From positions 186,001-250,000 of the forward strand of contig QAOA01007233.1 of the NCBI GenBank assembly GCA_003255065.1: a stretch of DNA of 64,000 bases, read 5' to 3'. Shown here one piece after another: positions 10,500-22,600 of this stretch. A program made the translations under genes and the position numbers. The number at the start of each line of letters is the position of its first letter. Positions within the stretch are counted from its first letter, which is position 1. A model generated the notes under the pieces. The model was not told the origin of the DNA and searched no databases. It saw only the letters and a list, made by a program, of their open reading frames with translations. The DNA is from Cercis canadensis. Lineage: Eukaryota > Streptophyta > Magnoliopsida > Fabales > Fabaceae.

Positions 10500-12765
10500 T
10501 AATTAATAAATTTTTTAGATTAATTCTCACAATAATTTTATATTGAACTAACAAAGAAATGAATTAAACGCAATGATGAGCTATGCCAGGAAGAAAAGAA
10601 AAGAAAAAAAAAAGAGGGGGGGGGGNGGGGGTGCAACTAGCTCAAAAGTTTTACCCTTTTCTTCTAATTTAACTTTCTTGACTTTTCAGTACTCAAATGA
10701 AGGATTAGTGAAAGTGTGAAACCCATCTATTTTTGAAGAAGAAAATGAACCATGTCTTCTTTGAAAAGATGAATGGTAAATAACATGTCTTGTAAAAAAT
10801 ATGAGGCGAAAAGGAGAAACAATGACGTCTTTCTTCTTGAAAAAAGAATTTAAAGGGTGAAACCAATGTCTTCTAGTTTAAGCCAGAGCCATTACTCTAG
10901 CTACGTCATAAGGTAAGACATGAAAGTCAAAATACAAGAAAAAAACATGTGAGAGATAAAGTAAATGCCTTTTGTTTCAAGGAAAATTAATTATTAGCGA
11001 ATAAAGGGCATAAAAAAAATGTCAATTTGGAATAATAATCAATTTTTTTTTTTTTGTGTTGTAGAGACTATATGATAGGAGATAACTTATCTCTTCATAT
11101 TCGGTCTAATAAAAAAAATATGTTTATTAACTAATATCTAAGGAGTATAAAACAATTGAAAAAACATTAATGTCATATAATCTACTTCTTATAATACACT
11201 AGCACACACAGTCGAGAAATTTTCTAAAAAAGTTTAATTCTCATATTCGAATCAACATTTTTATATCTCAATTAAAAAATTTAATTAGTTCTATCTATTT
11301 TTTGGTTACATACATTGTGTTTGGGCAACTAACTAATAATAAATAAGTAAATAATGAACTTCTTATAATACTAGCAATTCGTTTTTATGCTTGAACAGAA
11401 TATTACCACTTAAAACGACGCATTTTTTGACCCATGCTAAAAAAAATTGGCCCGCTTTCATATTTTAACTAGAGCACTGATTTCAAATATCTGTGTGGGC
11501 TATAAACAACAAATCTTTTTCACCTCTTCAAGGCCCATGTTCATTTTTGGAATGTAGCGATCAAATTGGGAGACTCTGTTCTAGCCCAATTTGGTCTTTT
11601 CTGCAATGCAGCCCGAAAGGGGAGGCTCCATCCTACTCATAGTCATAGGCTCATGGCCATCATGAGCTCTTGTTTTTCAAGATGAAAAAGAAAACATGGC
11701 CAAAAACAAAAACGATCAAAAAGAAAAAGCTCTTGCTTTACCATTTCCCCCTCAATTTCTTACTTCAGTTACAGGGCCCTTTATATATCATGAAGACCTT
11801 TAGGGGGTATTGCTCTAATGCTCTTGCTCCAACTTCAAATTTTTTTTTTTTGTAACCTCCAATTTCAATTCAAATATATATGTAGCATTGTTAAAGGCTG
11901 TCACGTTACTACATTTTTAGTACTCATGTTAATTTGTAGTGATGTATAATTGTTATAGATGTGTAAATAGATATATATGAACAGGTCTTTTCATCTGTAT
12001 ACCATTTTACTTTATGTTTTTTTATGGGATTTTTTTTTTTTGGTTTTAATGGTAAGAATAGCATTGGATTAGTTTTCGCACACTAAAATTAAGTCTATGT
12101 CCAAGCGATTTTAAGGGTGTATTCCCATATCAGCCTAATGCAAAAAGGAAAAAAAAATTCTTGGGTGCTGGCATCAAGATATAAACCTTAATTAACTTGA
12201 ATGAACATATTGCATTTTTACCATCAAACAAAATCTTTAGAGTTATGCGGTATATTTTACAATATCTAAATTTAATTGAAATCATTAAAACTACACAACA
12301 CATTAGCTTAAATTTGAATAGTGTGGCATTGTTTACACAAAGATAGTGTGAAGTTAAAATTAGTCATTTATGAATTAATAAACAAATCACATGTCTTTAT
12401 TACAAATAACAAAAATAAAAAAAGGAGATAAAAGGCTTAATATTAGAGTATTGTTAAACACACCACTTTTATGTTTTCTCAATTCTCATTATTGTAGACT
12501 CGGTTAAATTACACCTCACATATTGGATACGCTAAAAAAATTTCCTAAACACCTAATTAACTTTAATTAATTAAAATATGCAATAATGGGAAAATATGAG
12601 TGTAAATGGTGAGAAGATTTCAATAGCCAATTTTAAAGGTGAATAAAAATGTGTTGATGAGTACTAGCAAAAAAAAAAAAATGTACTGATGAATGTATAG
12701 TGCAGGTTTAAATATTATAAGTTTAATTATCAACATTGCTTTCAATTTCAGGGTCTTCAGATGAA
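10500..12765. other. AT-rich intergenic stretch with no supported gene
   Basis: Contains a poly-G run with an N at 10626, poly-A/T tracts and no convincing coding frame. The short frame at 11670-11855 is low-complexity. Confidence 0.4.
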
Positions 12766-12980
12766 TCAAACAGGTTCACCACGACCATGCATGCATTTGT
12801 TTAGACAATCATCAAAGCACTTGTGGTACATGCTAGGAAAACGAAAATGCGCCATCTTTCTCTATCAGGGATGAAGACCTTGGGTGGTGTCGCAGGATAT
12901 GAAGGTAGCACCAAAACCAGCATATGCAAAAATAGAATCATCACCTTGACCACAAATCTCCTTTTGAAGTTTCTTACCAT
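12766..12980 (-). pseudogene. Frameshifted six-cysteine secreted peptide gene (copy 6)
   Basis: The ATG at 12980 opens a signal-peptide frame (MVRNFKRRF, then a hydrophobic stretch). The frame continues without the expected cysteines. In another frame at 12766-12850 the end of the module is recognisable: FRF, four residues, HKCFDDCLNKC, stop at 12766-12768, very like copy 3. Alignment with copy 3 at the base level suggests a net one-base loss between the two parts. The three cysteine codons of the first half-module have also been substituted away. A TATA box persists at 13048-13055. Not expected to give a functional peptide. Confidence 0.65.
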
Positions 12981-13047
12981 ATTTTCTTTGGTTCCTCTTT
13001 GTATGTTGAACTTGTTGCGGCTGAGAGATTGAAGAGTCAATATTTAG

Positions 13048-13055
13048 TATTTATA
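13048..13055 (-). promoter_or_regulatory. TATA box of peptide copy 6 (pseudogene)
   Basis: TATAAATA on the minus strand 68-75 bases upstream of the broken copy, matching copies 1 and 5. Confidence 0.45.
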
Positions 13056-13059
13056 GGTA

Positions 13060-14159
13060 GAATGCTAAATGGTGAATGAATAAAGTTATATCTTACATTT
13101 ATTATAGAGTTTTATATTCAACGAAAAAAATTTAGTTCAAGGAAGAGTTATTTCAAGCAAAAGAAAAGCTTTCCTGGCTTTTCAACTGCATGAGCTATTA
13201 GTCAAACTAATATCTTCAAGGAAAAAGTAACAAAAAAAAAAAAAANAAAAAAAAAAAAACTTCTAGATGTCATGACTCTTTCTAATAAGGCAAAGCTTGG
13301 AAGTCAAAAGAAAAAATAGAAGCAGCTGTTTTTCAGTATAAGAAAATTGTTCCAAAATATTTTTAGTGAGAAGAAGAAAATAAAATTTTAGAGGCATCAA
13401 AATGTTAATTCAAAATAATTAACAGGTACTCTAGTATAAAAATTACGATAATTCAAGATGAGGACTGTGTAATATCCATGTTTGTAAACACATGAAAATC
13501 GATGATGAATATTCGTATATAATATGTATTTAGTTGTTTAACATTTTCAGGTGTCGTGGGTTCCCATATTTTTTTTTTGAATGACAAGGGTTATCAAAAG
13601 AATGTGAAAATCTTGGATTCTTAGTCATCTTACATCTATTCTCATATAGTTGATACTTGATTATAATGCTGGCATCATACCAAACATAGGAAACCTTTAC
13701 TAATTTTTCTTTTGGCCAAAACCTATACTCATATTCAAGATATGTATTATGACATACATACAATATTGCACACCTCCTTAAGGAAGGTGGAAATTTTGTG
13801 TGAAAAATAATATAATGCATATACCATTAGTGACACTTGGAAGCAGATAAAACACAGGGCAATTGTAAATCCGGCTCATCCATTTGCTTTCAGAAGTATA
13901 GACCATGAATTTGAACACCAACATGTAAAGATTATATGAAAAGTAGAAATGAACCACCCTCCCAAGAAAAGAAAACAAAAGGAAAAAAACAATTGTATGC
14001 CAGCCATCTTGACTCCTATATATCTAGTAGATTATGTGTAGCCTCTTCTTCCTGGTTAGAGGAACAATCCCCATTTTGTGGTTATTTTAACCAACACAAG
14101 TATCTTTGTGTCAATGAATTTAGTGGTGCTATATTTTTGTGTCATTTGAGTTAGTTTAC
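13060..14159. other. Intergenic stretch 3' of the NAC gene
   Basis: AT-rich, with an A tract containing an N (13246). Overlapping short frames occur on both strands, but none has a recognisable protein. The segment next to 14159 probably includes the 3' UTR of the NAC gene. Confidence 0.35.
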
Positions 14160-17100
14160 TCAATCTAGCATGGACAAGGCCACAGAATTATCCTGAGAGG
14201 AACACAAAGAGAATATCTCTTCTAGTGTTCCATTCATGCAGTCCCTGTATTTGTCATACAGCATGCATTCCTCAGTCATTTCAGTCTTCATCAATTTTGT
14301 CTCTGATAAGTTTATTTGAGGGAAATCTTCCACCTGCAAAGGAGGGTATGAAAGTTGATAATGCAAGCCTGCATAGATTGGTAGCTCTATATCCTGCAAC
14401 ACATAGACAGATAAACACTATACTGTCAACATATGAAAGTAGGCAGATAAATTGACTGAGCTCATGCTTAATTTGAATAAAATTACCAAATCCGCGTAAC
14501 TCAAGTGATAAAATTAAAAGTGAATTTAATTTAGGGTAGAGGTCTTAGGTTTGATTCCCATGTAAATTAAAATAAAATAAAATAAAACAAAAGCTATTTG
14601 TATTGAATAGAGGAAGAGGGAAAATGGACTTGTCTAAGTCTCCAATCAGAGGCATTGTGCTGGCATGCTTATTTTAGATTTGGGTATATATAGTAAAGAG
14701 ATAAAGAAACAAGAAAGATTTTAAAGCTACTTATTGGGGTATCTCTGGGTGATTGGGTGATTGGTAATAGGGGGACATGCAGAAGCAGCTTCTTTCATCA
14801 TAATTTAAAGAGTAGAATAGTGTATGGCTTTTGCTAAAATAGGAAAGGATACAGACATTACTGATATAAAGAATGTGATTAAAGATAAAGATGTTTGTGA
14901 TGTTTGAAATGTACGCTTTAGTTTTAGAACGTATCAACCACCATGAGGGAAAATGGGGAAGAAAGATTACTTTGGAAAACGTTTTGAGTCAGTCAAAAGA
15001 AGTTATTGGGGATGGTGAAGAAAGCAATTGGAGTCAATACTCTAAGTGAATTTTAGAACGAAGCTTTACAAAAAGATAGAAACTTCATCATACTTCCAAC
15101 TTTTGTCACTTTAAGATCAAAAGAGAACTCAAAGGGAATGTCATGTGGGCCACTAATTACAACACATAGATCAACACTACTAAAATTGCTTAAGTTTATG
15201 TTATAGAGGGTCATCTTGATGCACATAGTTAAGACAATTGTGTACAATTGTTTGAGTTTGACAAAAAAAAAAAAAAGTTTAAGTGAGACCACTTAAATTC
15301 AGATAGAGCTCTTTGTATAGTTGTAAAAAGTTGTGAATGTAAATATTGTGTAGGTACTATTACAACTAGTAAATTCTGCATATTGATGTATTATTTGAGG
15401 TGTGATAATGAAGCCTTAAATTGATAAAGCAGAATATTGCTGGAAATGTAGCATTGGCAAAGGAAGTCATCATGAACGTAACTGTTATAGGACATGAAGA
15501 AAAAGAAAAAGGTGAATTACTTAGCAGATCATTATAAAAATGATCAGGCTATGGCCCAGTATGCTTTTTCTCCTACAAGTCTGTTCACTCATGCCACATC
15601 TACGTGACCGCCGGGATATGATTGGGAAACAAACAATCATGAAATTTAAGAGAATAAGTGAAATTTAAATTCCAAAACGTTACCTGAAATAGATTTGACG
15701 GGTAGTCCAAACCAAGAGAATATGAATTTGATGCGCTATTTGCTTCATCGGAAGCAAATTGTACTTGAAAATCATCTGCTATACCAGTTTCAGGGGGTGT
15801 TCCTTGAGTGACATCTGAAGAAGAAGCATCACATGGAAATTTAGGAGGATCATGATTTAGTACTTTCTCATCTAGCATTTCGATTTCTCTGGAAATCTCA
15901 ATGCCACTTGAGTCTTCTCCTTGTACTTGTTCTTCTGAGACCCTCATAGATTCCTTCTTAGCATTGTCAGTTTGTTCTTCTTCTTTAGGTTTGGGGATTT
16001 GTATTGTCTTCTTGAAAACGCGACACAACGAATAGGAATCCTGTCATGTGGATGCAAATTTGTAAAAATAGTGTGTCTTCCTTAACTTTACATGATCATA
16101 AATTTTATGCATAAACGTAATGAGTGCAATAAAAGAGAAACATACAAAAGCAAAGTTTAGAAAGAGTGGTAAAAAGAAAAGCGTCCGATGCAATAGTACA
16201 TATCGATCTAAACTCTTTCATTATTATGCTGATCATAAGCTATATTCTTTTTAAAGAGAAAGAAAATTAAAGTTTGGAAAAATATAAAGTAAAGAAAATG
16301 TGATCAAGAATAATAGTGGCATGTGCATCCTTGTAGAAGAAGGTTCAAAACAAAGATGGGGGTTGTTAGTGTTACTGTATTCAAGCTGAATTGACATATA
16401 TAATGGGTCTGGTCTAGTGAACTTGACTCTATGACCAAATATTGACCATAGACAAATCAATCTTAAAGCGTCCTTAAAATCCTCCTTAAGTGATAGTCCT
16501 AACTAACAAAGTCTAAAGCTAGCACTGAACTTCATGATCCGGTCTTCGGCCTCATGAAAACTTTTGTGGCTTTTTAGGGTTTCTTCTATAAGTGATTCAA
16601 TTATTAGTAATGGACTTCTACAGAATCAGAAATTCAATTAAAACTATCAAACACATCATTCTTTCCCTTTTTTTCTCTTCCGTCTTCCTTTTCTCTAAAA
16701 CCCTAGTTTTTATAATCTATTTGAAAATATATTAAGAAGACACACGCCTTATGAAAGGTTAAATATCTCTTATTAATTATATATCTTTCCACTTCATAGT
16801 TAATGATTCAAATTTATTTGTTAATCATACCGCCTAAAAGCACACTCAAGAAAGAAGAGGATCCTTAAGAAGACACCGTAATAGTTGAGCAAAAATGATA
16901 GTCTCAGGTTTAAATTTATTGAGAAAGAGCAGGGCAAGATCAATAGAAAGGAGTTCTAAAGTCTCTAATAGACCAAAAGAAGAAGCTACAACAGACATAT
17001 ACCTTCAAAGATGAAGAAGCAGTACCAGGCACCGATTCGATTAGACGATACTCATGCATGACCCAATTGGTTCTAAGCCCATGTGGGGCTCTACCTCTGT

Positions 17101-17558
17101 AATAAACCAATGTCTTCTTCATGCCAACCGGCCGCTTTTGAGAGTGCACTGATCTATCTTTCCCAGTTGCTTTCCAATAACCAGCTCTTGTTGCCCTGTT
17201 AGTTCTTGACCCATTTGGATACTTTCTATCTCTTGGACTGTAGAAGTACCACTCCATATCTTTGCTTGGCAAAAATGACTTATCTGCATTATCATTTCAA
17301 AAGCACACTGCGTAACTAAAAATTTAGAAGGAAAATAACAATAAATGATGAAGGTTTTGTTTCTGATTCAACAACAGAATTATAATGATAATGTAATATA
17401 CCTGGCAAATCCCAAGGTTCACATTTGTACAGATCAACTTCTGGGATGATTTCGAGCTCTATTGTTCGTCCTGTTATTTTTCTTTCTAAGTAGTATGCTA
17501 CAAGCTCTTCATCTGTTGGATGGAACCTAAACCCAGGTGGGAGACTCATTGGAGCCAT
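14160..17558 (-). CDS. NAC-domain transcription factor
   Basis: Four exons join in phase: 17402-17558, 17003-17283, 15684-16040 and 14160-14393 (1029 nt, 342 aa). The start is the ATG before [17 protein letters not shown]. Residues 5 to about 155 form the NAC DNA-binding domain, with its subdomains visible: [15 protein letters not shown] (A), [29 protein letters not shown] (C), [10 protein letters not shown] (D), [16 protein letters not shown] and WVMHEYRL, then LCRVFKK. Exon 3 encodes an acidic, serine-rich transactivation-type region. Exon 4 ends with [19 protein letters not shown], a conserved tail I associate with the NAC045/086 to NAC054-like clade. No membrane anchor is seen. A GA-rich tract (17567-17584) lies just upstream of the ATG, probably in the 5' UTR. 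Nuclear localisation is expected. Confidence 0.93.
14486..14592 (+). mobile_element. tRNA-derived SINE-like copy
   Basis: A box-A-like segment (gcgtaactcaagtgata, 14493-14509) is followed about 40 bases later by a box-B-like aggtttgattccc and then an A-rich tail of (aaaat) units. This is the arrangement of pol III promoters in plant SINEs. It lies about 100 bases upstream of the last NAC exon, inside the intron. Confidence 0.5.
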
Positions 17559-17639
17559 TGCTATTTTAGAGAGAGAGAGAGAGATTGAGAAGAGAAGATT
17601 TTGGAAATGGGTGTGCCACGGGATATGAACCAAACCAGC

Positions 17640-19240
17640 TTGTACGACATTGAACTAAATAGGCCACTATTGAGAAAAAAGCAACGGTATTTGCCCTTGA
17701 ATTCCAAGTATATTACCAACACTTCGTTAAGAAAGCTGGTTGGTTGAGGAATTATGATGGAAACTGAGGGACTAAAGTGTAAAAGAGTGGCTGTGTAATA
17801 TGATATCGAGAATAGTTTGGCTTTTTGAAGAGATTCTATGTGTAATGTCTTGTGTGAAAACCCAGAGGGAGGATAAGAAGCTTCTCTGCTTTTGTCTGCT
17901 CATAAATTAACAAAAAACAGAGGCCCCCTTAAAAGGCTGCGTGGGCCCCCAGCTATGTATACTCTACAACACGCAATACTGGGGCTATTTTGATTAATTA
18001 ATCACTCCCAAATTGATTAATCATATAATACGTAACATGGTATCTATAATCATTATACTATATATGTATCCAAATATAATATCTATTTGATATGTATGTT
18101 TAGTTGTTTAAAGACATGCATGTATAAGCATGTTTTTTAATGATGGCTTGGTGTTTCGGGATACCATCATTAGATTCTGAACATTTCATGCAAAGTAGAA
18201 CAAAGCATAGAATCTTATACGTAGAGATATCATATGCAAGTAAGTTATATCAAAGTAGCCATGATTATTTATATATATCAATGTGGTTTTTAACAACTAA
18301 GAAGATGACGAGCTGCTATTGTGTAGTTACCTTGCAGACTTGCATAGTTTAGCAAGTAGTTTTTAAGGTTTACTCTTTGTTATTACAATAACTTCCAAGT
18401 ATTCTCACACTTCAGATTAACGCATATATACAACAACAACAACAACAAATATATAGTAACTTTAGAAGAATAAAGAGGAAGAGAGAAACCAGTCACAATA
18501 CTAGTTGATTTGTTTTGTTAATGCCTAATCTCTCATGATACAAAACTGGCTAGTAAATACACTTTATCTCTCATGATACTGAAATTCAATATTACAATAC
18601 AAAATTGAAGATTAACTTAATAATATAAACTTCTTTGAGAGACCGAAGAAACTTTCATCTTCAAGTCTCTTTTAGATATCCTCATATATTTGGAATCCTT
18701 TCCTTTTGTATTTCCATTGACTTTATGTTTCCAGGTACGCATAACGTTTAAGAGGATCCGGATCCTCGACACAGAATGAACTTGCAGTATATTGAATAAA
18801 TATATTTTGCTTCCAAACCAAATAATGTGCCCTACTCATTAGAAGATCACATGAAATTTCTACGTATACCTTGAAGCTTAAAGATGCACAATGGAGTTGT
18901 ACATGCCTCGTTTTCTTCTCATTATTGACTATCTACATATTATTTACTTTGAATCTTTAAATTAAGATTCTAGGGAAAAAATAATTGGTGTCTGAGAATC
19001 TACTGTTATTCAAAGGAATAATGAACACTGTCAATCTTCGCGACTTGATGAACCAGTATATAGCTTTCTTCTTCTTCTTCTTTTTTTTTTTTTTTTTTTT
19101 TTGGGCAAGATAAAGAGTAACAATTATTGACCCAAAATGGCTTAGGAAATTTTCGAATTTAAACTAAGGAAAAATAAAAGAGGGCTTGTAGATTAAACTT
19201 TTCCCTAATGTATTTATCATCATATATAAACATAAAGACC
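17640..19240. other. NAC upstream region and intergenic DNA
   Basis: Probable promoter side of the NAC gene, then AT-rich sequence. Contains a (CAA)n microsatellite at about 18430-18447 and a CTT/poly-T tract at about 19069-19102. No gene is supported. Confidence 0.4.
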
Positions 19241-19242
19241 AA

Positions 19243-19335
19243 GGCTAATGTTTTGACCAGTTTAAGTGGTAAAATTTCTAACAATTTTGTGATATTTGGA
19301 ACTAAATCCCATCTAGGGATAAAAAGTTTAAGAGG
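19243..19335 (+). mobile_element. SINE-like fragment
   Basis: Box-A-like ccagtttaagtggtaaaat and, about 45 bases later, box-B-like ggaactaaatccc. Boundaries are uncertain. Confidence 0.3.
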
Positions 19336-19540
19336 CTACCTTCTCTTTAAATCTTTTTAATGTTAGATGAAGTAATAGCTTAATTAGTCATATACTTACA
19401 TTTTGGAGGATTTTTTTAAGTCTTAGGTTCAATTGTTTAAGTATGACAACCTTTTTGGAATTTATCCTTTAATGTTGTATGTGTTCTATATTTGCAACCA
19501 TCTCTTAAAAAATGCAATGCTAGATGAATATAAAACTAGA

Positions 19541-19690
19541 TCGCAGGATTTAGCTCGAGTGGTCACAAACCATGCCATTAGATATGAGGTGAACATAGGC
19601 CTTGGGATGTAATCCCTACACGACCTTTTTTGTGGTTTATCACTTCTCAAGAGCAGTGCTCTCCCTTGTTACCAAAAAAAAAAAAAAAAA
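19541..19690 (+). mobile_element. SINE-like copy with poly-A tail
   Basis: Box A tttagctcgagtggt (about 19549-19563), a box-B-like gggatgtaatccc at about 19602-19614, and a 17-base A tail ending at 19690. This fits a tRNA-derived SINE on the plus strand. Confidence 0.5.
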
Positions 19691-22600
19691 CATGAATATA
19701 GAATTGATAATAAGAAATTAAGTTTTGCACTGTAACGAGACTAGTCATGTGTACAAGTGAAGCACGGCATGATAAGGTAAGATCATATACAGAAAAATAA
19801 AGTAGTAAAGTGTCTAAGCATGTTACAAGGTAGTGACATACTGCAATATTGGTAATAATTTATGTGCTAAAGCTGGATATTGTAATATTGTTTCCTGATC
19901 ATCCACTTATAAACAATGTCTTCATGCTTTTAGTACAACATACGATTTAGAAAACAATGTATTTTGGCTTTGCTTTTGTACAACGCGGTAGCATATACGG
20001 GTTTTTCTTTAATTTTATTTGATGTTAGACAAACAAATAGCTTGATATAGGAGACTGGTCATCACCCTGTCGGACTAAAGTAATAGTATAAAATTTTGAT
20101 GAAGACCACATGGCAACATAAACAAGATAAAGTTGGACAAAATTAACTAACGAGATTTGAAACAATGACTAGTTCTAATCTCAAGAAGTTCTTGCCTAAA
20201 TAGGTTTGCAATGGAAAAATAAATACAGATAAACCTTGCTTTAACTTTATTTAATCTATACAAAGAAAGCAGTCTTCCATTTCATACTTTATTTTATTCA
20301 TTGAATATTAATTGCCATATGATTAGAAGATTATATATGCAAGTCTTATAAAGTGTTTATTTTGTACTACATCATTGAAATCCAAACATAAATTTCCCAT
20401 CCTTAAATTAAAAACCAAGTGTACCACTATGGTTTTTGGGAACATTAGGTCATTTTGATTCCTATTATAACTTTTTACTCTTTAGCCTCAAACTTGGCCA
20501 AGCCATCTATGAAATATTTTGTAAAAGAATATGATCTTTTATTTTTTTTTTTTTTTTNTTTTTTTGTGTCTTCACTTTCCTTAATGGATTCATTCAAGTT
20601 CACTGTAGAAGTGCATGCCCAAAAACAAAGTACAATGTAGAGTGTTTGATGGAGCCATAGGAGTGGGTCCCATAAGATAATTCTCTTGTGTCTTTAATTT
20701 TAGCCCTAGCGGAAAAGAACCCTTTTATCATACATCAGCCTGATGACTTGAAGGGGGGCCCAGCAGCATCTGAACAAATCTACCTGGCACACTGTCACTG
20801 TCTTCTTTTTCTTTTTATATTTTCTACCCTTTAATTCTTTTTCCTGCCATCCAACCTTGCTTTTTCTTTACTGTTTCCTTTGTTCCTTGTTTAGTGCACT
20901 TTCCTTAAAATATCATTTTCATTTGGGTAAAGACATACTAACAGCTTTAATGATTACAACACAAAATCTTTGACTGGTCTCTCTCTCCCTCACTCTAACA
21001 GCCAGTGCACTCACTATTCAGAGCTCACCACTATGAGAATTTCTTGTTTGGCTTTGTTAGACTAGTAAATGTTTTAGACTTTATTCTCACTAGTTACACT
21101 TATATTATCTTACATTTCATATATTTATGTCAATACTTTAATAACACTTTTTTTTTAATATTATGAGTATCTTCATTTTATCTAATTAATTGTAAAACTA
21201 ATATTATTCGATGATTAGAGTGATTACAATTTTTCCTCTACCAACAATATTCTCATTAAACTTCGAACCATTAACCATAGTTAAGGGTGCATGTCTAGGG
21301 TTTAATTTACTACCATCTAATACCACCTCTGTGAATCTTAATATTAAAAATTAAAATATTTAATGTTAATGTTTGATAAATATTTGTTTAATTTTTAGCA
21401 TTGATCAGCCAGAACTGGTTTTATTTTTTAGTGCAAGCAGAACTAGGATTTAAGGTTGGAAAGAGCAAAGGTCAAATATCCTTTTGGGCCTTATATTGGC
21501 TGAGAAGTGATATTTCTCATTCAAGTAAAACGGCAAAGAACAATATATTCCATACACTCTTAGGTCCAAGTTACTACCTTTTATCCGTTTTGAATCTTTG
21601 CTTATGTAGCTTTTTAGTTTTAACACCTCAAATGACGTGGGTTTGAGTTGTATAAAACCAATTTACATTGAGAGTTGATGAGAGTAAGCCAGAGAAAGGG
21701 TTTTGTAGGGTCTTTTGCCGAAAGACCTTTTATATTGTCTTTAAAAACCGTCATTCACAATTTTCCATCCCCTTAGAACAATTTCCTTAACCCTATGTGT
21801 GAAAAAATTGGAGGAATAGCTTTTCATGTGTATAAAGAGATTCCAAACTCATCCATCTGCTCACCCCCTCCCCCTCCCCCTTCCAACGTAATAGTAAACA
21901 CCATAAGCACCTAGCTACAAAAAAAGCAAATTCCCTATTTTAATTGATCAATATGAATCTCCTTGATCAGTAATATATCTTTATTCACATTCCAGCTCTA
22001 TAACTCACATGGGTTTTATTCATTTTTTATAAATCTAGAGAGAGATCACAAGGTGTTTGATAAATTGTTTCTAAAGCCATGCAACCTTTCACACGATCTT
22101 AGTTGTGGGGATAATAAAGCAGATGCATGAAAGCAAAGTAAAGGCTTGGAGAGGGTGGATGTGGGGCAGATGCAAAGAGTGTAGAGTGATGGTTGGATAT
22201 TTGAGAACGATGAGTATTAGATTCCTAAAAGTGGCTGCTTTGCCTGATCTGTGTTATACTGTTACCATATTAGTTTGTGCACAAAAGACAAATTGGTCAG
22301 ATTCTTCTTTCTTCATTCCAGTATTCAAGTGTAGCTTTCATGTGGGTTCTGAAGTGCAGCTCCACAGAGCATATATGGCTGCAGAAACAGAGAAGGGAAC
22401 TGTTTCTGATGGTACTATTGCATGTGTTCTCAAGCTTTTTTCAGTGCCCCTTATCATTGGGACGCCGGCAACTTGGACCATTTCACCTGAGAGTTTGAAT
22501 GAAATCCCATAACAGCCTACGCAGGAGGTACTTTCCTTTAAAGACAAAAAGTGATAGAGAATGACCAAGAGCTACAAAATTATCATGCTAAGGTATCCAA

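Noticed and set aside
13530..13978. Two overlapping minus-strand frames downstream of the NAC gene
   Set aside because: No recognisable motif, AT-rich composition, and no splice context linking them to the NAC gene, which ends at 14160.
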